Shown one piece after another: positions 8,532 through 15,852 of a DNA stretch of 22,467 bases (position 1 is the first letter of the stretch; each line of letters opens with the position of its first letter). Made by a program: the position numbers and the translations under genes. The notes under the pieces were generated by a model that saw only the letters and a list, made by a program, of their open reading frames with translations, did not search any database and was not told the DNA's origin. The stretch lies in the NCBI RefSeq assembly GCF_958453765.1, contig NZ_CAUDZA010000033.1:1-22467 (forward strand). The letters are read 5' to 3'. The DNA comes from Phascolarctobacterium_A succinatutens_B (GTDB lineage: Bacteria > Bacillota > Negativicutes > Acidaminococcales > Acidaminococcaceae).

Positions 8532-9521
8532 ATGATCCGTTGTATCTTTTTAGTGCTGATATTGGCCGGAATACTGACGGGAGGCTGTGGTGAGCAGCCT
8601 GCTCCTGTACAGAACGCAGGGGCAAAAACCGTTATCCTGTATTCCGAGCTTGATAATAAATTTACTGAAAATCTGGTGGATGCCTTTAACAAGGATAATA
8701 AGGCTAAGCTGCAGCTGAAGGCTGTTTACGAGCTGAAGCCCGGCGGGGAGCTGCCGGACGTTGTGCTGGCCGAACAGCGCACGCTTGCCGGCCTGAAGCG
8801 TCAGGGACGCCTGAAGCCTGTGGCCTTTGCCGATGGCGACAGACTGCCGCAGAAATTCCGTGACGCAGATTTAAGCTGGTACGGCGTTTTCTATGATCCG
8901 ATAGTTTTTCTGGTCAACCAGCAGTATGCACGTACTGTCGGTCAGGCCAATATCTGCAGCTGGCAGGATTTGGCAGGAAAAGAGCAGCTGCGCATTGCTC
9001 TGGAAAATTTATCCGACAGCAACAGCACGCAAAACTTTTTGGCAGGTCTGGCAGATCGCTTCGGCGAGGATGAATCGCTGGAGTATTTAGGCAATATCAA
9101 TCGCTTTATCGGGCAATATGCCAAGTTTCCCTTTACACCTGTGCGCATGGCGGCGGTAGGTGATGCGGATGTGGCCATAACAAGACAAAGCTACGTTTTT
9201 AAATATCTGGAAAATAAATTTCCCGCTTATGTTGTCTATCCTAAGGAGGGTACGCCGGTAAATCTTTTCTGCGTAGGCCTCTTTAAGAACACTGCCGATG
9301 ATTTGCAGGGCCTTGCGGTTATGGAATGGCTTTTGACAAGCGAGCAGGTGCAGGCGATAGCGCAGGAAAACGCTACAGGCTACATGTTCATCTTTCCGCG
9401 TGGCTTTGACGAGGCTGCTGCCGATGCAGATAAAATCTGGCTTAACAGCAGCTATCTTGAGCCTGATAAGCAGGACGGACTGACGAATAAGTGGCTGAGT
9501 AAGGTAAGATTCAGTAAATAG
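8532..9521 (+). CDS. Extracellular solute-binding lipoprotein (family 1, FbpA-like)
   Basis: The 329-residue protein starts with a lipoprotein signal: MIRC, a hydrophobic stretch and a GGC at residues 17-19, so Cys19 is the likely lipidated residue (the -3 position is Thr, slightly atypical). The mature part looks like an ABC-type periplasmic binding protein of the iron(III)/spermidine class: VILYSELDNKFTENLVDAFNK at the start, the hinge-region PDVVLAEQ, SWYGVFYDPIVFLVNQ and VAITRQSYVFKYL. Such proteins capture a ligand and deliver it to a membrane permease, but no permease or ATPase gene lies in the window. GGAGGG at 8521-8526 precedes the ATG. It is only 15 bases after the radical SAM gene and 79 before rimO. 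Ligand unknown; orphan binding protein or a non-transport role are both possible. Confidence 0.82.
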   Translation: MIRCIFLVLILAGILTGGCGEQPAPVQNAGAKTVILYSELDNKFTENLVDAFNKDNKAKLQLKAVYELKPGGELPDVVLAEQRTLAGLKRQGRLKPVAFADGDRLPQKFRDADLSWYGVFYDPIVFLVNQQYARTVGQANICSWQDLAGKEQLRIALENLSDSNSTQNFLAGLADRFGEDESLEYLGNINRFIGQYAKFPFTPVRMAAVGDADVAITRQSYVFKYLENKFPAYVVYPKEGTPVNLFCVGLFKNTADDLQGLAVMEWLLTSEQVQAIAQENATGYMFIFPRGFDEAAADADKIWLNSSYLEPDKQDGLTNKWLSKVRFSK

Positions 9522-9540
9522 TGATTAGATTATAGTGATT
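9519..9540 (+). repeat. Second copy of the 14-bp-period AGTGATT repeat
   Basis: TAGTGATTAG at 9519-9528 and TAGTGATT at 9533-9540, starting within the lipoprotein stop codon. Same unit and spacing as the repeat after RNase J. Confidence 0.55.
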
Positions 9541-9600
9541 TATGCTCTTGCTTGCTGTCCCGACAGCTTGGGTGAGGGCAGCAGGTTTTGGAGGTAAAGA

Positions 9601-10926
9601 ATGAAAATAGGTATGGTCAGCCTCGGCTGTCCCAAAAATCTGGTAGATTCTGAAGTTATGCTGGGTATTATCAAGGATAAGCAGCTGGAGATTACCAATG
9701 ATCCCGCAGATGCCGAACTGATTATTGTTAATACCTGCGGTTTTATCGAAAGTGCGAAGGAGGAATCCATCAGCACAATTTTACAAATGGCGCAATACAA
9801 GGAGGAGGGCAGCTGCAAGTATCTGATTATGACAGGCTGCCTCGGCCAGCGTTATGCAGACGAGCTTTTCGAAAGCATGCCTGAGGTTGACGCTATCGTC
9901 GGCACCGACAGCTTCACCGATATCGGTTGGGTTATCGACCAGGTGCTGGCAGGCAAGCGCGTAAAGCATTTGCAGAAGCTGGAAAGCAAAAATGTGCAGG
10001 CTCCGCCCAGAATGCTGACTACGCCTGATTACATGGCGTATCTGAAAATTGCCGAGGGCTGCGACAACTGCTGCTCCTACTGCATTATTCCGCAGCTGCG
10101 CGGTCCCTACACCAGCCGTCCTTATGATGAGGTTATGGCAGAGGCAAGAAGCCTTGCTGCTCACGGCACCAAGGAGCTGATTGTCGTGGCGCAGGACACC
10201 ACCCGCTACGGCGAGGACATCACCGGCAAGCTGCTTTTACCGCAGCTTTTGCGTGATCTCAACGAGCTGGAGGGCATTGAGTGGATTCGCGTTATGTACC
10301 TGTATCCCAACAACTTTACGGATGAATTGATTGCAGCCTTCGCCGAATGCGACAAGGTGTGCAAGTATATTGATATTCCTCTGCAGCATGCCAGCGACAG
10401 ACTGCTCGAAAGTATGAACCGCTATGATACACGCGCGCAGGTAGAGGAGCTTCTTGCCAAGCTGCGTGAGCGTATTCCGGGAATTACTATCCGCACTACC
10501 TTTATCGTGGGCTTCCCCGGTGAAACCGACGAGGATTTTGCGGAACTGATGGACTTTGTTGAAAAGCAGCGCTTTGAAAACGCAGGCGTGTTCCAGTATT
10601 CCCAAGAGGAGGGCACTGTGGCCGGCGCTATGGAAAACCAGATTGAGCCTGAGGTTAAGGAAAACCGCTATCATGAGCTGATGGCGCTGCAGGCAGGTAT
10701 TTCCGAAGAAATCCATCAGGAGCGCGAGGATGAGGAGCTGGACGTTATCGTCGAAGGCTTTGATGAAGAAAACCCCGCTCTTGCGGTAGGACGTTCCTAT
10801 CACGAGGCACCCGATATCGACGGCAACATCTTTATCGAAAATGCCGCCGAGCTGGAGGTAGGCCAGATGGTAAGAGTGCGTATTCTGCAAGGCTTTACCT
10901 ATGAAATGGTGGCAGAGCTGGTTTAA
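9601..10926 (+). CDS. rimO: Ribosomal protein S12 methylthiotransferase RimO
   Basis: RimO adds a methylthio group to an aspartate of ribosomal protein S12, using two iron-sulfur clusters and S-adenosylmethionine. The 441-residue length is normal. The N-terminal MTTase domain has the three cluster cysteines C10 (VSLGCPKNLVDSE), C46 (NTCGFIESAKEES) and C80 (MTGCLGQRY). The radical SAM motif is C154-x3-C158-x2-C161 in AEGCDNCCSYCIIPQLRGP. A C-terminal TRAM domain follows (~residues 375-441). The VSLGCPKN and IPQLRG sequences separate RimO from the tRNA enzyme MiaB. GGAGG in GGAGGTAAAGA sits just before the ATG. Confidence 0.95.
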   Translation: MKIGMVSLGCPKNLVDSEVMLGIIKDKQLEITNDPADAELIIVNTCGFIESAKEESISTILQMAQYKEEGSCKYLIMTGCLGQRYADELFESMPEVDAIVGTDSFTDIGWVIDQVLAGKRVKHLQKLESKNVQAPPRMLTTPDYMAYLKIAEGCDNCCSYCIIPQLRGPYTSRPYDEVMAEARSLAAHGTKELIVVAQDTTRYGEDITGKLLLPQLLRDLNELEGIEWIRVMYLYPNNFTDELIAAFAECDKVCKYIDIPLQHASDRLLESMNRYDTRAQVEELLAKLRERIPGITIRTTFIVGFPGETDEDFAELMDFVEKQRFENAGVFQYSQEEGTVAGAMENQIEPEVKENRYHELMALQAGISEEIHQEREDEELDVIVEGFDEENPALAVGRSYHEAPDIDGNIFIENAAELEVGQMVRVRILQGFTYEMVAELV

Positions 10927-10973
10927 GAGCGTTGCTGTAAGAGTCAAAATAACCGGTGAGAGGGTGACAGCAG

Positions 10974-12236
10974 ATGAAGGTTGAAATCATTACTACCGGG
11001 ACGGAGCTGCTGCTGGGTGAAATTTTAAACACCAATGTGCAGTATTTATCCCGCAAGCTGAATAATATAGGCTTTGATGTTTTATATCAAACTACGGTCG
11101 GAGATAATCCGGAGCGTATGCGCGCAGTGCTGGAGCAGGCCATGCAGCGCGCCGATATCATCATTACCAGCGGCGGCTTGGGGCCGACGCGCGGTGATAT
11201 TACCAAGGAGATGGTGATGGAGGTATGTCATACCGAAGGCTATCTCGATTTGGATACATGGGGACGCATAGATGCATATTTTGCCAAGAAGGGACTTTGC
11301 CCCTCGCAAAATAACGAAAAGCAGGCGTATGTGCCTATCGGGGCCGAGGTACTGCAGAACGATGTGGGTACCGCTCCCGGACTGTGGCTGGAATATAAGG
11401 ATAAAATCTTCATTATGCTGCCAGGACCTCCGAGCGAGCTTACGGATGTGTGCGAAAAGCAGCTGCTGCCGCGAATGCTGCAGCGCTTCAGCGAGCACGG
11501 CATTATCATGTCGCGCACTCTGCATCTGCGCGGTATCGGCGAATCCATGGTAGCATCCAAGCTCGACGAGCTGATTATGGCGCAGACGAATCCTACGATT
11601 GCGCTTTATGCCCGCTACGGTGAAATTCTCATCAGGCTTACAGCGAAGGCTGCCAATGACAAGAAGGCAGCCGTAATGCTCGACGCTATGGAAGCCAAGG
11701 TACGCAAGAGCGTTGATAATTATATATACGGTGTGGATGATGCCACTCTGGCGGCCTGCTTAGGGCAGGAGCTGCTGAAGCAGGGCAAAACTATTGCCTT
11801 TGCGGAATCCTGCAGCGGCGGTCTTGCCAGCAGCCTGGTTACGGATGTGCCGGGCAGCAGCGAATATCTGCTGGGAAGCATCGTCAGCTACACTAACATG
11901 GCTAAGCAGAAGCTGCTTAATGTGCAGGCAGATACGCTGGCCAAATACGGTGCTGTCAGCCGCGAAACCGCCTGCGAAATGGCGTTGGGCGTGCGCAAGC
12001 AGCTGGGAAGCGATTACGGTGTGAGCATTACGGGCAACGCCGGACCGGGAGCCAGTGAGGGCAAGCCGGTAGGCCTTGTATATATTGCCGTTGCTACTGA
12101 CGACGTGGTATATTGTCAGGAGCACCGTTTTATGTCTACAAGAACAGAAAATAAGCTGAGAATAGCTCAGACAGCTATTTCCATGGCTATTGATAAATTA
12201 TTAGAAGAAAAAAACAATATGGAGGATAAACATTAA
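10974..12236 (+). CDS. cinA: CinA-family protein (competence/damage-inducible; nicotinamide-nucleotide amidase type)
   Basis: The protein is 420 residues. The N-terminal COG1058/MoCF-like domain (EIITTGTELLLGEILNTN, SGGLGPTRGD) is linked to ADP-ribose and NMN-related pyrophosphatase activity in the family. The C-terminal CinA/PncC domain (AESCSGGLASSLVTDVPGSS at ~278, SITGNAGPGA near 355) deamidates NMN in characterised members. The usual GPTxDD of the N-domain is GPTRGD here, a small deviation. The ribosome site is weak (GAGAGGGTG about 7 bases upstream). In Firmicutes cinA is commonly followed by recA; here its stop shares one base with the start of a DEAD-box helicase. The gene is 47 bases after rimO and clearly operonic. 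Confidence 0.93.
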   Translation: MKVEIITTGTELLLGEILNTNVQYLSRKLNNIGFDVLYQTTVGDNPERMRAVLEQAMQRADIIITSGGLGPTRGDITKEMVMEVCHTEGYLDLDTWGRIDAYFAKKGLCPSQNNEKQAYVPIGAEVLQNDVGTAPGLWLEYKDKIFIMLPGPPSELTDVCEKQLLPRMLQRFSEHGIIMSRTLHLRGIGESMVASKLDELIMAQTNPTIALYARYGEILIRLTAKAANDKKAAVMLDAMEAKVRKSVDNYIYGVDDATLAACLGQELLKQGKTIAFAESCSGGLASSLVTDVPGSSEYLLGSIVSYTNMAKQKLLNVQADTLAKYGAVSRETACEMALGVRKQLGSDYGVSITGNAGPGASEGKPVGLVYIAVATDDVVYCQEHRFMSTRTENKLRIAQTAISMAIDKLLEEKNNMEDKH

Positions 12237-13825
12237 TGACCATTCAAAAAGAGATGTTCGGCAACTTAGAGCTGGACAAAAAAATTGTAACCGCCCTGAC
12301 TGACATGGGCTTCGAAGAGCCTTCTCCGATTCAGGCCGCTACTATTCCCCTGGTGCTCGAGGGTAACGACGTTATAGGCCAGGCACAGACCGGTACCGGC
12401 AAAACCGCTGCTTTCGGTATTCCTCTGGTGCAGGCAATTACCGACTTCAAGCATATTCAGGCGCTGATTATGACTCCGACCCGTGAGCTGGCTATTCAGG
12501 TTGCGGAAGAGGTAGGCAAAATCGGCCGTACACGCCGCGTGCGTGCACTGCCTGTTTACGGCGGCCAGCCGATTGAACGCCAGATCCGTGCGCTGCGCAA
12601 CAATGTGCAGATTGTTATCGGTACCCCGGGCCGTCTGATTGACCATATCAACCGCGGTACTATCCATCTGGACCATATCAAATTCCTCGTACTGGACGAG
12701 GCTGACGAAATGCTGGATATGGGCTTTGTTGATGATATCGAAGAAATTATGCGCAGCCTGCCGGTTGAACGTCAGACTCTGCTGTTCTCCGCAACTATGC
12801 CCCGTCCGATTCTGAGCCTGACAAAGAAGTACATGAAGGCGCCGAAGAATGTAACTATTTCCAAGGAAGAGCTGACTGTACCTCTGATTGAGCAATACTA
12901 TTTCGAAACCAAGGATAAGATTGAAGGCCTGTGCCGTCTGCTGGACGCAGAAATCGACGGCAAGCTGATTATCTTCTGCCGTACTAAAAAAGGTGTTGAC
13001 GACCTGTCTATCGCACTTTCCAGCCGTGGCTACATGGCTGAGGGCCTGCATGGTGACCTGAGCCAGAACCAGCGTGACCGCGTAATGAAGAAATTCCGCG
13101 AGGGTGCTGTTGATGTACTGATTGCTACCGACGTTGCTGCCCGCGGTATCGACGTTGACAACATTACCCACGTTATCAACTTTGATATTCCGCAGGATCC
13201 GGAAAGCTACGTTCACCGCATCGGCCGTACCGGCCGTGCAGGCAACACCGGCGTAGCTATGACCTTCATCACTCCGCGTGAGTTCCGTCAGCTGAAGCTG
13301 ATTGAGCGTACCGTCAAGACTAAAATCCAACGCCGTCAGCTGCCGACCGCTGCTAACGTTATCGAGCGTCAGCGCGACCAGATTATCAGCAAGATGCAGA
13401 CTGTGCTGGAGCTGAACGCTTACCATGACTATATGCCGATTGCCGAAAGCCTGCTGGATGATTACAGCGCCGAAGAGGTTGCTGCCGCAGCTCTGAAGCT
13501 GATGCAGGAGGGCATTAAGGCTCTGGAGGCTCCGCAGGAGGATATCCTCTCTAAGGATCTGCGCAACACCGGCGGCCGTCCCGGCATGGTGCGCCTGTTC
13601 ATCAACATTGGCCGCAGCCAGAAGATTATGGTTAAGGATATTGTCAGCACAATTGCTATTGAGGCAGACATTCCGGCACGTGATATCGGCCTGATTAATA
13701 TCTATGATAAGTTCACCTTTGTTGAAGTACCGGAGGATGTAGCCGAAAAGGTTATCGGTGCGATGAACAAGAACTTTATCAAGGGGTATAAGGTTAATAT
13801 TGAGCCGGCGAAGGCAAGAAGATAA
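12236..13825 (+). CDS. deaD: DEAD-box ATP-dependent RNA helicase with DbpA-type RNA-binding domain
   Basis: This 529-residue RNA helicase is of the DeaD/CsdA-CshA class, unwinding structured RNA in ribosome assembly and mRNA decay. Motifs run in order: Q motif GFEEPSPIQ at ~25-33, Walker A AQTGTGKT at 50-57, PTRELA at 81-86, GTPGR at 129-133, DEAD at 154-157, SAT at 185-187, then the second RecA lobe with IATDVAARGID and YVHRIGRTGRAG. A linker leads to a C-terminal DbpA-like RNA-binding domain (~455-525; RLFINIGRSQK, FTFVEVPEDVAEKVI), which in relatives targets rRNA. GGAGG at 12221-12225 lies inside the end of cinA, 10 bases before the ATG, and the two genes overlap by one base, so they are translationally coupled. 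Placement in one transcript with RNase J suggests a joint role in RNA turnover; that is inference. Confidence 0.95.
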   Translation: MTIQKEMFGNLELDKKIVTALTDMGFEEPSPIQAATIPLVLEGNDVIGQAQTGTGKTAAFGIPLVQAITDFKHIQALIMTPTRELAIQVAEEVGKIGRTRRVRALPVYGGQPIERQIRALRNNVQIVIGTPGRLIDHINRGTIHLDHIKFLVLDEADEMLDMGFVDDIEEIMRSLPVERQTLLFSATMPRPILSLTKKYMKAPKNVTISKEELTVPLIEQYYFETKDKIEGLCRLLDAEIDGKLIIFCRTKKGVDDLSIALSSRGYMAEGLHGDLSQNQRDRVMKKFREGAVDVLIATDVAARGIDVDNITHVINFDIPQDPESYVHRIGRTGRAGNTGVAMTFITPREFRQLKLIERTVKTKIQRRQLPTAANVIERQRDQIISKMQTVLELNAYHDYMPIAESLLDDYSAEEVAAAALKLMQEGIKALEAPQEDILSKDLRNTGGRPGMVRLFINIGRSQKIMVKDIVSTIAIEADIPARDIGLINIYDKFTFVEVPEDVAEKVIGAMNKNFIKGYKVNIEPAKARR

Positions 13826-13829
13826 TAGG

Positions 13830-13934
13830 GCGACCGAGTATAATGCGTCATCTGCATCGTCATGGCTCCTAGGAGTACGAATATGTACGCCGTCGTCGCC
13901 ATTCCTTGCATCTGACGCATTCTCCTCTAGTCGC
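13830..13934. repeat. Imperfect inverted-repeat element (about 105 bp) between deaD and hflX
   Basis: The outer arms are GCGAC (13830-13834) with GTCGC (13930-13934), then AATGCGTCA (13842-13850) with TGACGCATT (13913-13921), then a TGCA pair. Inside, ATGGC pairs with GCCAT and GTACG/TGTAC forms the apex around 13876-13889. A further copy of TGACGCAT follows at 13935-13942. No T run follows on either strand, so it does not look like a simple terminator. It may be a repeated non-coding element of this lineage or a processing site in the transcript. Confidence 0.6.
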
Positions 13935-13971
13935 TGACGCATACATCCCCAATTATTGGAGGTGATTACCC

Positions 13972-15804
13972 ATGGCGAATGAAATTTACGGCAACCTGAA
14001 GGGTATCCGTAATTCCGTTATTGAAGAATTAAAAACTTTTTATGATATCCGTCTGGAGGGCGGTCAGCTGCTGACAAGCGAGCTGGCTTTGCGTATGGCG
14101 GATGTTACTGATTTTATTAACCGCGAGGTGAGCGTTTACGTTGCGCGCAACGGTCAGGTTCTTGCCGTATCGGTGGGCAATGATCAGAGTGTGGAGCTGC
14201 CTCCAGTTGAGGGCAGACGCGGTGCCAGCCGTCTTAGCGGTGTTCGCTGCGTGCATACTCATCCCAACGGCAATCCGCTGCTCAGTGGTGTGGATATTTC
14301 CGCACTGAAGAATAACCGCTTTGATGCGATGATTGCTGTCGGCGTTACTTCGCCGGATATCAGCCAGTCGCAGATGAGCTTCGGCATGATTACCGGTATT
14401 GACGATAACGAGCAATATCAGGTGGAATGCTACGGACCGCTGACGCTGCAGGAGGCGGAGGGAGTGTTCTTCCCAAATCTGGCGGCGATGGTGGAGCGTA
14501 TCCTTGATAAGCAGACGGGCAGTGCCAGTCTGGCGCAGGGAACAGAGCGGGCGATTATCGTGGGCATGGAATACGGTGCCCCCAACAGCAGCGGCTGGAC
14601 GGCCGAGGATTCTTTGGAGGAGCTGAAGCAGCTGGCAGATACTGCCGGTGCGGAGGTTGTGGCACGCTTCCTGCAGAAGCGCCCCAAGCCGGACCCGGCG
14701 TTCTTTATCGGCCGCGGCAAGGTGCAGGAGCTGGCGCTATATGTGCAGCAGGAGAACGTAGACCTGTGCATTTTTGACGATGAGCTTTCGCCGGCACAGC
14801 AGCGTAACATTGAGCAGTCAATGGGTGTGCGTGTGCTTGACCGCACGGCGCTGATTCTTGATATTTTCGCTCAGCGTGCGCATACTAATGAAGGCAAGCT
14901 GCAGGTTGAGCTGGCGCAGCTGCAATATACGTTGCCGCGCATTATGGGCAAGGGCCTGGCGCTGTCGCGTCTTGGCGGTGGCATCGGTACCCGCGGTCCC
15001 GGCGAAACTAAGCTGGAGGTTGACCGCCGTCGCATCCGCGACCGCATTGCCTATATCAAGGAATGCATCGGCAAGGTTAAGAGTGTGCGCACTCTGCACA
15101 GGGCCGGACGTGCGAAGGCAAGTGTGCCTACGGTAAGCCTTGTTGGCTATACCAACGCCGGCAAATCAACACTTTTAAATACGCTGACTAATTCTGATAT
15201 CTACGCGCAGGACCAGCTTTTCGCAACGTTGGACCCGACTACGCGCCAGTTAGACCTGCCGAATAAGCAGCAGGCTATTTTGACGGATACTGTCGGCTTT
15301 ATCCAACGCCTGCCGCATCAGCTGGTTGCAGCCTTCCAGTCTACGCTGGAGGAGGTTGTGCAGTCCGACGTGCTGCTGCACGTTATTGATGTCAGCCACG
15401 AGCTGTATAAGGAGCAGGCTGCTGCTGTTTATCAGGTTCTGGATGAGCTGGGTGCCAAGGATAAAACGATTATCACGGTTTATAACAAAATTGATAAGCT
15501 GCCGCCGGATTCCGGTCTGGCAGAGCGTTTGGCCAAGGAAGAAAACAGCATCTGCATTTCCGCAAAGGGACGTTATAATCTTGACGGCCTGCTGGCGCTG
15601 ATTGCAGAAAACCTGAAGCTGAAGGCGGTAGAGGAGAGCTTCCTCGTGCCTTACAGCGATTCCGCTGCGGTAGGACGCTTGCATGATGCAGGCACGGTAC
15701 TGGAGCAGGAATATCTGGCGGAGGGCACACTGCTGAAGGTGCGTCTGGACGCGGAGCAGGTGCAGCAGTTTGCCAAGTATCTTGCTGCAGATGCCAAGGC
15801 TTAG
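13972..15804 (+). CDS. hflX: GTPase HflX with N-terminal JAMM/MPN+ metalloprotease-like domain
   Basis: HflX is a ribosome-binding GTPase that splits stalled or hibernating 70S particles. Residues ~190-610 are a full HflX: N-terminal domain with RPKPDPAFFIGRGKVQEL, glycine-rich segment RLGGGIGTRGPGETKLE (~333-349), G1 GYTNAGKS (392-399), G3 DTVGF (439-443), G4 NKID (505-508), G5 SAK (530-532). In front is an extra ~185-residue domain not found in the ~425-residue E. coli or B. subtilis proteins. It contains HTHPNGNPLLSGVD (residues 95-108), an exact match to the JAMM pattern HxHPx6SxxD, with E52 in REVSVYVARNGQVLAV as the expected glutamate. The nearest relatives by eye are RadC-type JAMM domains. 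GGAGGTGAT upstream of the ATG is a near-perfect ribosome site. A methionine gamma-lyase family gene follows after a 39-48 base gap, the ynbA-ynbB arrangement of B. subtilis. Confidence 0.95.
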   Translation: MANEIYGNLKGIRNSVIEELKTFYDIRLEGGQLLTSELALRMADVTDFINREVSVYVARNGQVLAVSVGNDQSVELPPVEGRRGASRLSGVRCVHTHPNGNPLLSGVDISALKNNRFDAMIAVGVTSPDISQSQMSFGMITGIDDNEQYQVECYGPLTLQEAEGVFFPNLAAMVERILDKQTGSASLAQGTERAIIVGMEYGAPNSSGWTAEDSLEELKQLADTAGAEVVARFLQKRPKPDPAFFIGRGKVQELALYVQQENVDLCIFDDELSPAQQRNIEQSMGVRVLDRTALILDIFAQRAHTNEGKLQVELAQLQYTLPRIMGKGLALSRLGGGIGTRGPGETKLEVDRRRIRDRIAYIKECIGKVKSVRTLHRAGRAKASVPTVSLVGYTNAGKSTLLNTLTNSDIYAQDQLFATLDPTTRQLDLPNKQQAILTDTVGFIQRLPHQLVAAFQSTLEEVVQSDVLLHVIDVSHELYKEQAAAVYQVLDELGAKDKTIITVYNKIDKLPPDSGLAERLAKEENSICISAKGRYNLDGLLALIAENLKLKAVEESFLVPYSDSAAVGRLHDAGTVLEQEYLAEGTLLKVRLDAEQVQQFAKYLAADAKA

Positions 15805-15852
15805 GATGAATTGGCGCAATGCCAAAAAATATAAAAATATCAGGTGAGAATT

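Noticed and set aside
9555..9575. GCTGTC/GACAGC hairpin before rimO as a terminator
   Set aside because: The stem is only six pairs and no T run follows; rimO appears to be read from the same transcript.
13839..13844. TATAAT as an hflX promoter
   Set aside because: No acceptable -35 lies 16-18 bases upstream and the hexamer is part of the inverted-repeat arm.
12266..13942. Long open frame (558 codons) on the minus strand
   Set aside because: It is exactly antisense to the DEAD-box helicase, has no ribosome site and encodes no recognisable protein; an effect of codon bias in the real gene.
15811..15826. TTGGC/GCCAA hairpin between hflX and ynbB as a terminator
   Set aside because: Five pairs followed by A residues, not T, on the coding strand.
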